A stretch of 64,000 nucleotides of DNA from contig NZ_CP134500.1 in the NCBI RefSeq assembly GCF_031760065.1, positions 1,550,001 through 1,614,000 on the forward strand, written 5' to 3'. This stretch comes from Streptomyces durocortorensis (lineage in GTDB: Bacteria > Actinomycetota > Actinomycetes > Streptomycetales > Streptomycetaceae). Below the pieces are notes generated by a model, which saw nothing but the letters and a program-made list of their open reading frames with translations, ran no database searches and was not told the DNA's origin. Every line of letters starts with the position of its first letter. Within the stretch, counting starts at the first letter, position 1. The position numbers and the translations under genes were made by a program. Of the stretch, positions 1-8,958 are shown piece by piece.

Positions 1-613
1 CGGCTTCGGTATCCTTGGCGACGCCCGCGGGAAGGTCTCCGGCGACCCGTACCGCTTCCCGCAGCAGACGGTCGTCACCGAAACGGCGAAGGCTCGCGGA
101 GGGGGCGGGGGCCAGCTCCAGCAGGGGCACACCCTTCGGCGCCTTGTCCACGGTGGCGAAGCGGACGCCCTTCGCGTCCACTTCCACGAACTTCCCGCCC
201 TTCTCGACCAGCAGGACCGGCTTCCGTTCCGTCACCTTAAGGCTGATGCCGTGGGGCCAGGAACGAGCGACATCCACTGTGTCGATACGAGGCAACCTCT
301 GGCGCAACCTGCTCTCCATGGCGTCGGTGTCCACGGAGACCAGCGGGGCGCCCAGCGGTACGGCCGCCACCGCTTCCACCTCTGCGCGGGTGAGCACCTC
401 GACGCCGCTCGTACGGACGCGTTCGACGCGCAGCCAGGAGGAGCCGTAGAGCACCCAGATCACGAACGCGGTGAGCAGGGCCGCCGTGAGGGTGATCAGG
501 ATCAGCAGCGTACGGCGGCTGATCCCGCGCCCCTCGGGGCCGGTCCGCGGCGGGCGGGCGGGGGTGTCCGCCCGCTCGGGGGCGCCGCGCTGGGCGGTCG
601 TCGGTCCGGCCAC
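1..613 (-). CDS. ftsQ: Cell division protein FtsQ (3' end outside window)
   Basis: FtsQ/DivIB is a bitopic divisome protein that links FtsL and the septal synthase to the Z-ring machinery. The visible 204 codons read from a GTG at 613 with GGAG a few bases upstream. They encode a Pro/Arg-rich cytoplasmic tail, one membrane segment (TLLILITLTAALLTAFVIW, about residues 37-55) and the start of the POTRA domain (LRVERVRTSGVEVLTRAEV). The beta domain follows and runs out of the window, so the stop codon is not seen. It is the last dcw gene visible, 62 bp after murG, and that gap holds two strong hairpins. The identification rests on this architecture and on gene order. Confidence 0.9.
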   Translation of the reverse strand, partial: MAGPTTAQRGAPERADTPARPPRTGPEGRGISRRTLLILITLTAALLTAFVIWVLYGSSWLRVERVRTSGVEVLTRAEVEAVAAVPLGAPLVSVDTDAMESRLRQRLPRIDTVDVARSWPHGISLKVTERKPVLLVEKGGKFVEVDAKGVRFATVDKAPKGVPLLELAPAPSASLRRFGDDRLLREAVRVAGDLPAGVAKDTEA

Positions 614-627
614 GCTCGCTCCTTCGC

Positions 628-655
628 CGGGCCCGGGGCGTGTGCCCCGGGCCCG
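628..655. repeat. Perfect GC-rich hairpin between murG and ftsQ
   Basis: The arms CGGGCCCGGGGC and GCCCCGGGCCCG flank the 4-base loop GTGT. The hairpin lies 15 bp upstream of the ftsQ start on the minus strand. There is no T-run, so it is either an mRNA stability or processing element or a weak attenuator rather than a canonical terminator. Confidence 0.7.
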
Positions 656-665
656 AACCGCCTCG

Positions 666-691
666 CGCCGCACGCCTAGCGGCGTGCGGCG
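666..691. repeat. Hairpin overlapping the murG stop codon
   Basis: The arms CGCCGCACGCC and GGCGTGCGGCG flank the loop TAGC, and the murG stop codon (676-678 on the minus strand) lies at the base of the loop. Together with the adjacent hairpin at 628-655 it makes a tandem structured spacer between murG and ftsQ. Confidence 0.65.
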
Positions 692-1764
692 ATCGCTTCG
701 TACACCATGCCGACGAGCAGGTCGTCGGCGTCGCGCCGGCCGAACTCCGCGGCCGCACGGGACATTTCGTACAGCCGGTGGGGGTCCGACAGCACCGGCA
801 GGACGTTGGCCTGCACCCACTCCGGGGTGAGCGCCGCGTCGTCGACCAGCAGGCCGCCGCCGGCGTTGACCACCGGCTGGGCGTTGAGCCGCTGTTCGCC
901 GTTGCCGATGGGCAGCGGGACGTAGGCGGCGGGGAGCCCGACGGCGGAGAGTTCGGCGACGGTCATCGCGCCCGCACGGCAGAGCATCATGTCGGCCGCG
1001 GCGTACGCGAGGTCCATCCGGTCCACGTACGGTACCGGGATGTACGGCGGCATCCCGGGCATGTTGTCGATACGCGGCAATTCGTTCTTCGGGCCGACCA
1101 CATGCAGGATCTGGATCCCGGAGCGCTGGAGCAACGGCGCGACCCGCTGGACGACCTCGTTGAGGTGGCGGGCGCCCTGCGAGCCGCCGGAGACCAGCAG
1201 CGTCGGCAGGTTGGGGTCGAGGCCGAAGGAGGCGCGGGCCTCCGGGCGGACCCGGGCGCGGTCCAGGGTGGCGATGGTGCGGCGCAGCGGGATGCCGATG
1301 TAGCGGGCGCCGCGCAGTTTGCTGTCCGGCGTGGATACGGCGACCCCGTGGGCGTACCGCGAGCCGATCTTGTTGGCCAGGCCCGGGCGGGCGTTGGCCT
1401 CGTGGACGACGATGGGCACGCCGACCCGCTTGGCCGCGAGGTAGCCGGGCAGGGCGACATAGCCGCCGAAGCCGACCACGCAGTCCGCCTTGGTGCGCTC
1501 CAGGACCTGCTCGGCCGCCTTGATGGTGCCGCGCAGCCGGCCCGGGACGGTGATCAGTTCGGGCGTGGGCTTGCGGGGCAGCGGGACGGCGGGGATGAGC
1601 GCCAGCTCGTATCCCCGCTCGGGTACGAGCCTGGTCTCCAGTCCGCGTTCCGTGCCGAGGGCAGTGATTCCCACGGTCGGGTCCTGCCTGCGCAGGGCGT
1701 CTGCGAGGGCAAGCGCGGGCTCGATGTGTCCGGCGGTCCCCCCGCCGGCGAGTACGACATGCAC
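676..1764 (-). CDS. murG: UDP-GlcNAc:lipid I N-acetylglucosaminyltransferase MurG
   Basis: MurG adds GlcNAc to lipid I to make lipid II at the cytoplasmic membrane face. The 362-residue product has the usual family length. It starts [20 protein letters not shown], which is the N-terminal glycine-rich acceptor loop. A second loop, [15 protein letters not shown], and the C-terminal donor-site motif [18 protein letters not shown] mark the GT-B fold. The ATG at 1764 is 6 bp after the ftsW stop, so the two genes are probably co-transcribed and coupled. The stop codon is buried in a hairpin. Confidence 0.97.
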   Translation of the reverse strand: MHVVLAGGGTAGHIEPALALADALRRQDPTVGITALGTERGLETRLVPERGYELALIPAVPLPRKPTPELITVPGRLRGTIKAAEQVLERTKADCVVGFGGYVALPGYLAAKRVGVPIVVHEANARPGLANKIGSRYAHGVAVSTPDSKLRGARYIGIPLRRTIATLDRARVRPEARASFGLDPNLPTLLVSGGSQGARHLNEVVQRVAPLLQRSGIQILHVVGPKNELPRIDNMPGMPPYIPVPYVDRMDLAYAAADMMLCRAGAMTVAELSAVGLPAAYVPLPIGNGEQRLNAQPVVNAGGGLLVDDAALTPEWVQANVLPVLSDPHRLYEMSRAAAEFGRRDADDLLVGMVYEAIAARR

Positions 1765-1770
1765 CGAAAT

Positions 1771-3219
1771 TCACCGCTCTCCGGACGGACGCTTCTTGAC
1801 GCGCCGTCTCATCGTCTTCCATCTCACCCCGGGCTTCCGCATGGCCAGGGCCGCCTTCGCGGCGGGATCCTCCCGCGCGAAGGCGATCATCAGCCCGACC
1901 GCGAACATCGTCGGCAGCAGAGCCGATCTCCCGTAGGAGAACAGCGGGAGCGGGACCCCGGCGATCGGCAACAGGCCGAGCACCGCACCGATGTTGATCA
2001 CGGCCTGGGCCGTGATCCACGTGGTCACGCCTCCCGCGGCATACCTCACGAAGGGGTCCTCCGTGCGTCCGGCCACGCGGATACCCGCATAGCCTAGAGC
2101 CGCGAACAGGGCGAGCACGGACAGCGTCCCCGCCAGACCCAGTTCCTCACCGGTGATGGCGAAGATGAAGTCGGTGTGAGGTTCGGGGAGTTGCCCCCAT
2201 TTTTCCACACTCGCACCCAGTCCGGAACCGAACCATCCGCCGGACGCCAGAGCATAGATTCCGTGTGCGGCCTGCCAGCAGCCGTCCTCCGGGTCGGGTT
2301 CGCCGACGATGCCCATGCAGGAGAGCCGGGACATCCGGTTGGGGCTGGTCCAGATCAGCAGGAACGCGATGACGGCGGCGAAGCCGAGCACACCCGCGAA
2401 CAGCCGGGTGGGGGCCCCGGCCAGCCAGAGCAGGCCGAACAGGATAGCCGCGAGAATGATCGCGGTTCCCATGTCGCCACCGAGCATGATCAGTCCGAGC
2501 AGCATGAAGGCGACCGGCACAAGCGGCACGAGCATGTGCTTCCACTGGGTCAGCAGCCGCTTGTCCTGTTTGCGGGCGAGCAGGTCCGCGCCCCACAGAA
2601 TCAGGGCGAGCTTGCCGAACTCGCTGGGCTGGAGCTGGAAGGAGCCGCCCAGAGAGAGCCAGTTCTGGTTGCCGTTGACCGACATCCCTATCCCGGGGAC
2701 CTGGACCAGGACCATCAGGAAGGCGGTGATCATCAGCAGCGGGTAGGCCAGGGCCCGGTGGAGTTTGACCGGCATCCGGGCGGCGATCAGCATCAGTGCG
2801 CCGCCGATGACGGCGGCGAGGAACTGCTTCCCGAAGAAGTACGTCGAGGGCTTGCTGATGTCCAGCGCCTTGATCATCGAGGCGGAGTAGACCATCACCA
2901 GGCCCAGCACCGTGATCAGGAGGCTGGAGCCGAGGATCACGTAGTAGGCGGTCAGGGGCCGGTCCCAGGCCCGTCGTGCCCGCTCGAAGGCCCGGCGCGG
3001 TCCGCCGCCGCGTCCGGAGCGCGGGGTACGGGGGCCCGAACCGCCGCGTGCGGGGCCGCGGGCCGTCTCCGGACGGCGGGCGCCGGTGGCGAGGCGTCCG
3101 CGCAGGGCGAGCCCGGGGGGCAGCGGTACTCCGGAGGGCGCGGGCGCCACGGCGAGGGGGCTGGGAACGGACGCCCGTGTGCGCATCCGCCGTACGGCGG
3201 ATCTCTCGTCGGCCGGCAT
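1771..3219 (-). CDS. ftsW: FtsW, septal peptidoglycan polymerase (SEDS family)
   Basis: FtsW is the SEDS glycosyltransferase that works with FtsI at the septum. I chose the ATG at 3219 (MPADERSAVRR), giving 482 aa, because GGAGGGG lies about 10 bases upstream. An in-frame GTG at 3237 overlaps that ribosome site and is less likely. A basic, Pro/Gly/Arg-rich cytoplasmic tail of about 90 residues precedes about ten membrane spans. Typical SEDS stretches are visible: NGNQNWLSLGG, GDMGTAIILAAI and, near the C-terminus, PLPLFSYGRSALLPTM. The gene lies between murD (with a palindrome in the spacer) and murG (6 bp). Confidence 0.95.
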   Translation of the reverse strand: MPADERSAVRRMRTRASVPSPLAVAPAPSGVPLPPGLALRGRLATGARRPETARGPARGGSGPRTPRSGRGGGPRRAFERARRAWDRPLTAYYVILGSSLLITVLGLVMVYSASMIKALDISKPSTYFFGKQFLAAVIGGALMLIAARMPVKLHRALAYPLLMITAFLMVLVQVPGIGMSVNGNQNWLSLGGSFQLQPSEFGKLALILWGADLLARKQDKRLLTQWKHMLVPLVPVAFMLLGLIMLGGDMGTAIILAAILFGLLWLAGAPTRLFAGVLGFAAVIAFLLIWTSPNRMSRLSCMGIVGEPDPEDGCWQAAHGIYALASGGWFGSGLGASVEKWGQLPEPHTDFIFAITGEELGLAGTLSVLALFAALGYAGIRVAGRTEDPFVRYAAGGVTTWITAQAVINIGAVLGLLPIAGVPLPLFSYGRSALLPTMFAVGLMIAFAREDPAAKAALAMRKPGVRWKTMRRRVKKRPSGER

Positions 3220-3244
3220 GGTCGCTGTCCCCTCCACTGCTCGT

Positions 3245-3266
3245 GCCCGGGGCCGCGGCCCCGGGC
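3245..3266. repeat. 22-bp perfect palindrome between murD and ftsW
   Basis: GCCCGGGGCC-GC-GGCCCCGGGC fills half of the murD-ftsW spacer and lies about 10 bp before the FtsW ribosome site on the minus strand. It shares the CCCGGGGC core with the murG-ftsQ hairpin at 628-655. No T-run follows. Confidence 0.7.
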
Positions 3267-3282
3267 GCGGAGGCCCGGTCGG

Positions 3283-4725
3283 TCAGGCGCTCTCGTCGGC
3301 GCGCGCGCGGACGGCGTCCGCGAACGCCTCGCCCCGCTTGTTGTAGTTGGTGAACATGTCCATCGAGGCACAGGCCGGGGCCAGCAGTACCGTATCGCCC
3401 GGCCGGGCGAGCGCGGCCGCCTGCGCGACCGCTTCGGACATCGCCCCAGTGTCGGTCCGTTCGAGGTCGACCACCGGGACTTCGGGGGCGTGTCGCGTCA
3501 GGGCTTCGCGGATCAGGGCCCGGTCGGCGCCCATCAGCACGGCCCCGCGCAGCCGCTTCGCGGCGCCGGTCACCAGCGCGTCGAAGGCCGCGCCCTTGGC
3601 GAGGCCCCCGGCGATCCAGACGACGGAGTCGTAGGCGGCGAGGGAGGCCTCCGCCGCATGGGTGTTGGTGGCCTTGGAGTCGTCGACGTAGGCCACCTCC
3701 CCGATGTCCGCGATGTGTTCGATGCGGTGTGCGTCCGGGCGGAAGGCCCGCAGTCCGTCGCGTACGGCGGCCGCCTCCACGCCGAAGGCGCGGGCGAGGG
3801 CGGCGGCGGCCAGCGCGTTGGCGATGTTGTGCGGGGCCGGCGGGTGGACGTCGGAGACCTCGGCGAGCTCCTGGGCCTGCTTGTGCCGGTTGGCGACGAA
3901 CGCCCGGTCGACGAGGATGCCGTCGACCACGCCGAGCTGCGAGGGGCCGGGGGCGCCGAGGGTGAAGCCGATGGCCCGGCAGCCCTCCTCGACGTCGGCC
4001 TCACGGACCAGGTCCTCGGTGGCCGGGTCGGCCGCGTTGTAGACGCAGGCGACCGTGTTGCCCTCGTAGACGCGCCCCTTGTCGGCGGCGTACGCCGCCA
4101 TCGAGCCGTGCCAGTCGAGGTGGTCGGGGGCCAGGTTGAGGACGGCCGCGGAGTGGGCGCGCAGGGAGGGCGCCCAGTGCAGCTGGTAGCTGGAGAGTTC
4201 GACGGCGAGGACGTCGTACTCCTGATCGCCGAGCACGGCGTCCAGCAGCGATACACCGATGTTGCCGACGGCCGCGGTGCGCAGGCCCGCCGCTTCGAGG
4301 ATCGAGGCCAGCATCCGTACGGTGGTGGTCTTGCCGTTGGTGCCGGTGACCGCGAGCCAGGGTGCGGGCTTCCGGCCGCCTGAGCCGCGCAGTCGCCAGG
4401 CCAGTTCGACATCGCCCCAGACCGGGACGCCCGCCTCGGCGGCAGCCAGGAAGAGCGGCTTGTCCGGCTGCCAGCCGGGGGCGGTGACGACGAGGTCCGT
4501 GGACGGCGGCAGGGTGGCGCCGTCGCCGAGGCGCACGGTGATGCCGAGCGCCTCCAGTTCGGCCGCCTGCGCACGGGCGCGGTCGTCGTCGCCGTCGTTG
4601 ACGACGGTGACGCGCGCGCCGCGCTCGTTGAGGGCGCGGGCCGCGGGGATGCCGCTGACGCCGAGCCCGGCGACGGTGACGTGCTTGCCCTGCCAGTCCA
4701 CGGAGCTCACTTCTTGGCTGCCCAT
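3283..4725 (-). CDS. murD: UDP-N-acetylmuramoyl-L-alanine--D-glutamate ligase MurD
   Basis: MurD adds D-Glu to UDP-MurNAc-L-Ala in the cytoplasm. From the ATG at 4725 the protein is 480 aa, starting [20 protein letters not shown]. The N-terminal Rossmann-like domain ([17 protein letters not shown]) is followed by the Mur-ligase ATP loop [10 protein letters not shown], the central domain motif [12 protein letters not shown] and the C-terminal signature [10 protein letters not shown]. The start overlaps the mraY end by 19 bases. An alternative GTG at 4710 would form a GTGA overlap, so translational coupling to mraY is likely either way. Confidence 0.96.
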   Translation of the reverse strand: MGSQEVSSVDWQGKHVTVAGLGVSGIPAARALNERGARVTVVNDGDDDRARAQAAELEALGITVRLGDGATLPPSTDLVVTAPGWQPDKPLFLAAAEAGVPVWGDVELAWRLRGSGGRKPAPWLAVTGTNGKTTTVRMLASILEAAGLRTAAVGNIGVSLLDAVLGDQEYDVLAVELSSYQLHWAPSLRAHSAAVLNLAPDHLDWHGSMAAYAADKGRVYEGNTVACVYNAADPATEDLVREADVEEGCRAIGFTLGAPGPSQLGVVDGILVDRAFVANRHKQAQELAEVSDVHPPAPHNIANALAAAALARAFGVEAAAVRDGLRAFRPDAHRIEHIADIGEVAYVDDSKATNTHAAEASLAAYDSVVWIAGGLAKGAAFDALVTGAAKRLRGAVLMGADRALIREALTRHAPEVPVVDLERTDTGAMSEAVAQAAALARPGDTVLLAPACASMDMFTNYNKRGEAFADAVRARADESA

Positions 4726-5777
4726 CCCGCGTAGAAGAGGCCGAGGCCGACGATCACGCACATGCCCTGGATGATCCAGAAGCGGACCACGACAAGGACC
4801 TCGGACCACCCCTTGAGTTCGAAGTGGTGCTGGAGCGGCGCCATCCGGAAGACCCGCTTGCCGGTCATCTTGAACGAACCGACCTGGATGACCACGGACA
4901 TGGTGATCATCACGAAGAGGCCGCCGAGGATGGCGAGCAGGAACTCGGTGCGGGACAGGATCGCGAGGCCCGCGAGGGCTCCGCCGAGGGCGAGCGAACC
5001 GGTGTCGCCCATGAAGATCTTGGCGGGCGAGGTGTTCCACCACAGGAAGCCGAAGCAGGCGCCCATCAGGGCGGAGGCGACGACGGCGAGGTCGAGTGGG
5101 TCGCGTACCTCGAAACAGGCGCTCGGGTTGGTCAGGTTGGCCGCGTTGGCGCAGGACTCCTGGAACTGCCAGAGGCCGATGAAGGTGTAGGCGCCGAAGA
5201 CCATCACCGAGGCACCGGTGGCCAGACCGTCCAGACCGTCCGTGAGGTTCACGCCGTTGGACATGGCGAGGATCATGAACAGTGCCCAGACGCAGAACAG
5301 CACCGGGCCGATCGACCAGCCGAAGTCCTCCACGAAGGAGAGGTGGGTGGAGGCGGGGGTGTTGCCCCGGGAGTCCGCGAACTGGAGCGAGAGCACGGCG
5401 AAGGCGATACCGACGATCAGCTGGCCGGCCATCTTCGCCTTGGCCCGCAGACCGAGCGACCGCTGCTTGACGATCTTGATGTAGTCGTCGAGGAAGCCGA
5501 CGAGGCCCATCCCGGCCATCAGGAACAGGACGAGGGCCCCGGAGAAGCTCATCGGCTCACCCGTGATGACCTTCGCGAGGATGTACGCGATGATCGTCGC
5601 CAGGATGAAGGCGATGCCGCCCATCGTGGGCGTGCCCTTCTTGCTGCCGTGCGTGCGCGGGCCGTCGTCCCGGATGAACTGCCCGTACCCCTTGCGGGCC
5701 AGCAGCTTGATCAGCAGCGGGGTACCGACCAGGGTCAGGAAGAGCCCGATGGCCCCCGCGAAGAGGATCTGCCTCAT
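4707..5777 (-). CDS. mraY: Phospho-N-acetylmuramoyl-pentapeptide transferase MraY
   Basis: MraY transfers phospho-MurNAc-pentapeptide to undecaprenyl phosphate, producing lipid I in the membrane. The 356-residue polytopic product shows the family motifs GTPTMGG near residue 50, FLDDYIK (the acidic pair used in catalysis), [12 protein letters not shown] and [12 protein letters not shown], and ends with the [13 protein letters not shown] loop. Length and order match the family. Its ATG overlaps the murF stop (5774-5777, ATGA), which indicates coupled translation. Confidence 0.97.
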   Translation of the reverse strand: MRQILFAGAIGLFLTLVGTPLLIKLLARKGYGQFIRDDGPRTHGSKKGTPTMGGIAFILATIIAYILAKVITGEPMSFSGALVLFLMAGMGLVGFLDDYIKIVKQRSLGLRAKAKMAGQLIVGIAFAVLSLQFADSRGNTPASTHLSFVEDFGWSIGPVLFCVWALFMILAMSNGVNLTDGLDGLATGASVMVFGAYTFIGLWQFQESCANAANLTNPSACFEVRDPLDLAVVASALMGACFGFLWWNTSPAKIFMGDTGSLALGGALAGLAILSRTEFLLAILGGLFVMITMSVVIQVGSFKMTGKRVFRMAPLQHHFELKGWSEVLVVVRFWIIQGMCVIVGLGLFYAGWAAKK

Positions 5778-7195
5778 CGGCCGGCGACCTCGCCCTCGGT
5801 CGAGTTCTCCAGCAGTGCCAGGGCGACCTTCTCCAGACCGACCGACCGGGACGCCTTCACCAGCACGACGTCTCCCGGGCGCAGTTCACTGCGCAGCAGG
5901 TCGACGGCCGCCTGTGCGTCGGACACGTGCACCGACTCCTCACCCCACGAACCCTCGTTATATGCGCCCAGTTGCAGCCAGGAGGCTTCTCTCCCCCCGA
6001 CAGCGACGAGCTTGCTGACGTTGAGCCGGACGGCGAGCCGTCCGACCGCGTCGTGCTCGGCGAGCGACGCGTCACCGAGCTCGGCCATCTGACCGAGCAC
6101 CGCCCAGGTGCGCCCCCCGTCGGCCGCTCGGGCCTGGCCCATGGCAGCCAGCGCACGCAGTGCGGCTCTCATGGATTCGGGGTTCGCGTTGTAGGCGTCG
6201 TTGACAACCGTCACACCGTCCCCGCGCTCGGTGACCTCCATGCGCCAGCGGGAGAGGGTGCCCGCCTCCGAGAGCGCCTCGGCGATCTCGGTCACGGACA
6301 TGCCCAACTCATGGGCGACGGCGGCCGCGGCGAGCGCGTTCGACACGTGGTGCTCACCGTACAGGCGCAAGGTCACGTCGCTGCACCCGGTGGGTGTGTG
6401 GAGCTGGAAAGCGGGCCGCCCGTCGGCGGTCATCCGGACCTTCTCGCCCCGTACGTCCGCTTCCGGGGCTTCTCCGAAGAGCAGGACGCGGGCCTTGGTG
6501 CGCGAGGCCATCGCGCGTACGAGGGGGTCGTCGGCGTTGAGCACGGCACAGCCGTCCTCGGGGAGGACCTCGACCAGCTCGCCCTTGGCCTGGGCGATGG
6601 CCTCGCGGCTGCCGAACTCGCCGAGGTGGGCGGAGCCGACGTTGAGGACCAGACCGATGCGGGGCGGGGTCAGCTCGGCCAGGTATCGGATGTGCCCGAT
6701 ACCGCGGGCGCCCATCTCAAGAACCAGGTGCTCGGTCTCGGCGGTGGCGCTCAGGGCCGTGAGAGGCAGGCCGATCTCGTTGTTGAGGGAGCCGGGCGTC
6801 CAGACCGTGGGGGCCTTGCGCTGAAGGAGCTGGGCGATCAGGTCCTTGGTGGACGTCTTGCCCGCGGAGCCGGTGAGGCCGACGACGGTGGTGCCGAGGC
6901 GTTCCACGACGGTACGGGCGAGCGCGCCGAGTGCGGCGACGACGTCGTCCACGACGATCGCCGGAACACCGACGGGGCGGGCGGCCAGGACGGCTGCCGC
7001 GCCCGCCTCGACGGCGCGCTGCGCGTAGTCGTGGCCGTCGACCCGTTCGCCGGCGAACGCGGCGAACAGACTGCCGGACACGACCTCGCGGGAGTCGATG
7101 ACGACGGGTCCGGTCACGGTGACTGCCGGGTCCGGTATGTCGTGCGGCTGCCCGCCGACGATTCCGGCGATCTCGGCGAGGGAAAGGGTGATCAC
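5774..7195 (-). CDS. murF: UDP-MurNAc-tripeptide--D-alanyl-D-alanine ligase MurF
   Basis: MurF adds D-Ala-D-Ala to complete the UDP-MurNAc-pentapeptide. I placed the start at GTG 7195 ([15 protein letters not shown]), giving 473 aa, because homology begins there and AGGGATG lies just upstream. A GTG at 7234 would add 13 residues and overlap murE. The motifs include [14 protein letters not shown], the P-loop [23 protein letters not shown] and [12 protein letters not shown]. The murE stop is 4 bp before the start and the end overlaps mraY by 4 bp, so the genes form one tight unit. Confidence 0.95.
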   Translation of the reverse strand: MITLSLAEIAGIVGGQPHDIPDPAVTVTGPVVIDSREVVSGSLFAAFAGERVDGHDYAQRAVEAGAAAVLAARPVGVPAIVVDDVVAALGALARTVVERLGTTVVGLTGSAGKTSTKDLIAQLLQRKAPTVWTPGSLNNEIGLPLTALSATAETEHLVLEMGARGIGHIRYLAELTPPRIGLVLNVGSAHLGEFGSREAIAQAKGELVEVLPEDGCAVLNADDPLVRAMASRTKARVLLFGEAPEADVRGEKVRMTADGRPAFQLHTPTGCSDVTLRLYGEHHVSNALAAAAVAHELGMSVTEIAEALSEAGTLSRWRMEVTERGDGVTVVNDAYNANPESMRAALRALAAMGQARAADGGRTWAVLGQMAELGDASLAEHDAVGRLAVRLNVSKLVAVGGREASWLQLGAYNEGSWGEESVHVSDAQAAVDLLRSELRPGDVVLVKASRSVGLEKVALALLENSTEGEVAGR

Positions 7196-7199
7196 TCGG

Positions 7200-8918
7200 T
7201 CATCCCTGACTGTTGTTCTCGTGGTGAGGGGCACGGTCCGCGGCGCCGGTGCGCGCCTGGGACCACTCGATGGCTGCGTGCAGGACCTTGCGGTCGTCGA
7301 AGGGGCGTACGACTCCGTGGATGTCCTGGCCCTGCTCGTGGCCCTTGCCCGCGACGAGGACGGTGTCGCCCGGTTCGGCGCGGGCGACGGCGGCGGCGAT
7401 CGCCGAGGCTCGGTCGGCGTCGACCAGGACGTCGCCGCGCTCGTGGACGGGCACCTCGGCGGCGCCGGAGAGCATGGCGGCGAGGATCGCGAGGGGGTCC
7501 TCGGAGCGGGGGTTGTCGGAGGTCAGTACGGCGGTGTCGGCGAGACGGGCGGCGGCTGCGCCCATCGGGCCGCGTTTGGTGGTGTCGCGGTCGCCTCCGC
7601 AGCCGAGGACGATGTGCACCCGGCCCTCGGTGACCTTGCGCAGGGAGCGGAGCACCGACTCGACGGCGTCGGTCTTGTGCGCGTAGTCGACGACGGCGAG
7701 GTAGGGCTGTCCGGCGTCCACCCGCTCCAGTCGCCCGGGCACGCCGGGGACGGCGGCGACGCCGTCTGCGGCGGTCTGCGGGTCGACGCCCGCGACGGCC
7801 AGCGTGACGATCGCGGCGAGGGTGTTGGCGACGTTGAACGGGCCGGGCAGCGGGGCGCGGGCGGCGATCCGCTCACCCTTCGGGCCGACTGCGGTGAAGG
7901 TGCTGTCCTGCGGGCCGACCTCGACGTCCTCGGCGTGCCAGTCGGCGTCGGGGTGGCCCTCGGCCGAGAAGCTGGTGACCGGGACGCCGGACTCGGTGAT
8001 GAGCCTGCGGCCGTACTCGTCGTCGAAGTTCACCACGCCGCGGTGGCTGCGCTCGGGGGTGAAGAGCTGGGCCTTGGCCTGGAAGTAGTCCTCCATGCCG
8101 GAGTGGAACTCCATGTGCTCCGGGCTGAGGTTGTTGAAGACGGCGACGTCGAAGACGCAGCCGTCGACCCGGCCGAGCACCAGGGCGTGGCTGGAGACCT
8201 CCATCGCGACGGCCTCGACACCGCGCTCGCGCATGACGGCGAACAGGGCCTGGAGGTCGGTGGCTTCGGGGGTGGTGCGCTCGGACTTGATGCGCTCGTC
8301 GCCGATGCGCATCTCGACGGTGCCGATCAGTCCGGTGGGGCGTCCGGCGGCGCGCAGTCCGCCCTCGACCAGGTACGCGGTGGTGGTCTTGCCCGAGGTG
8401 CCGGTGATGCCGATCTGGAGGAGACCGATGCCGGGCCGCCCGTAGATGTCGGCGGCCAGCTCACCCATGACGGCGCGCGGGTTCTCGGCGACAAGGACCG
8501 GCAGGCCGGTGGCGGCGGCGCGTTCGGCGCCCGCGGGGTCGGTGAGGACGGCGGCGGCGCCGAGGCCCGCGGCCTGGGCGGCGAAGTCGGCGCCGTGGAA
8601 GCGGGCGCCGGGCAGGGCCGCGTACACGTCACCGGGACGCACGGCCCGTGAGTCGTGCGTGATGCCGGTGGCCTCACCGGAGGCCGGTGCTTCGATGCCG
8701 AGCCGGCCGGCCAGCTCGCCGAGGGGGGTGGGCCGGAGCCGGTCCGGTCGGGGCGCTCCCGGATAGGTCACAGGCGCGTCCTTCTGGGTGGTTTGGGACT
8801 GATCAGCGTGGGGCACGGCGGTGAGCGTACCGGGCCGGTGCGGCGTCTCGCGAAGCGAGGGACCCGGGTTCCGGTGGTTCTCGTTCCGGTTCCCGGGATC
8901 GGGGGTGATGGTTGTCAC
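7200..8918 (-). CDS. murE: UDP-MurNAc-L-Ala-D-Glu--diaminopimelate ligase MurE
   Basis: MurE adds the third residue of the stem peptide. The DNPR motif (SDNPRSEDPLAI) is the meso-/LL-diaminopimelate selectivity signature, so the wall contains diaminopimelate. The P-loop ITGTSGKTTTAYL and HDSRAVRPGDVY are present. Two starts are plausible: GTG 8918 (572 aa, AAGGGA upstream, 40 bp after ftsI) and GTG 8771 (523 aa, AAGGAC upstream). I chose 8918 because the extra 49 codons keep high third-position GC and the gap to ftsI is shorter. The extension is Pro/Asn/Arg-rich and has no recognised fold. The shorter form is closer to the usual family length. Confidence 0.93.
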   Translation of the reverse strand: MTTITPDPGNRNENHRNPGPSLRETPHRPGTLTAVPHADQSQTTQKDAPVTYPGAPRPDRLRPTPLGELAGRLGIEAPASGEATGITHDSRAVRPGDVYAALPGARFHGADFAAQAAGLGAAAVLTDPAGAERAAATGLPVLVAENPRAVMGELAADIYGRPGIGLLQIGITGTSGKTTTAYLVEGGLRAAGRPTGLIGTVEMRIGDERIKSERTTPEATDLQALFAVMRERGVEAVAMEVSSHALVLGRVDGCVFDVAVFNNLSPEHMEFHSGMEDYFQAKAQLFTPERSHRGVVNFDDEYGRRLITESGVPVTSFSAEGHPDADWHAEDVEVGPQDSTFTAVGPKGERIAARAPLPGPFNVANTLAAIVTLAVAGVDPQTAADGVAAVPGVPGRLERVDAGQPYLAVVDYAHKTDAVESVLRSLRKVTEGRVHIVLGCGGDRDTTKRGPMGAAAARLADTAVLTSDNPRSEDPLAILAAMLSGAAEVPVHERGDVLVDADRASAIAAAVARAEPGDTVLVAGKGHEQGQDIHGVVRPFDDRKVLHAAIEWSQARTGAADRAPHHENNSQG

Positions 8919-8958
8919 TGAGGGTTCCCTTGGAGGAGATGCTCGCGCATCCCCGTGT

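Noticed and set aside
237..758. Long minus-strand frame across ftsQ and the murG end
   Set aside because: It is Arg/Pro/Gly-rich and crosses the murG stop and the ftsQ start. ftsQ in its own frame has the expected membrane span and POTRA start.
2176..4383. 735-codon plus-strand frame opposite ftsW and murD
   Set aside because: It is the complement of two recognised genes, with low-complexity Gly/Arg/Gln composition and no domain. High-GC antisense frames of this length are common in Streptomyces.
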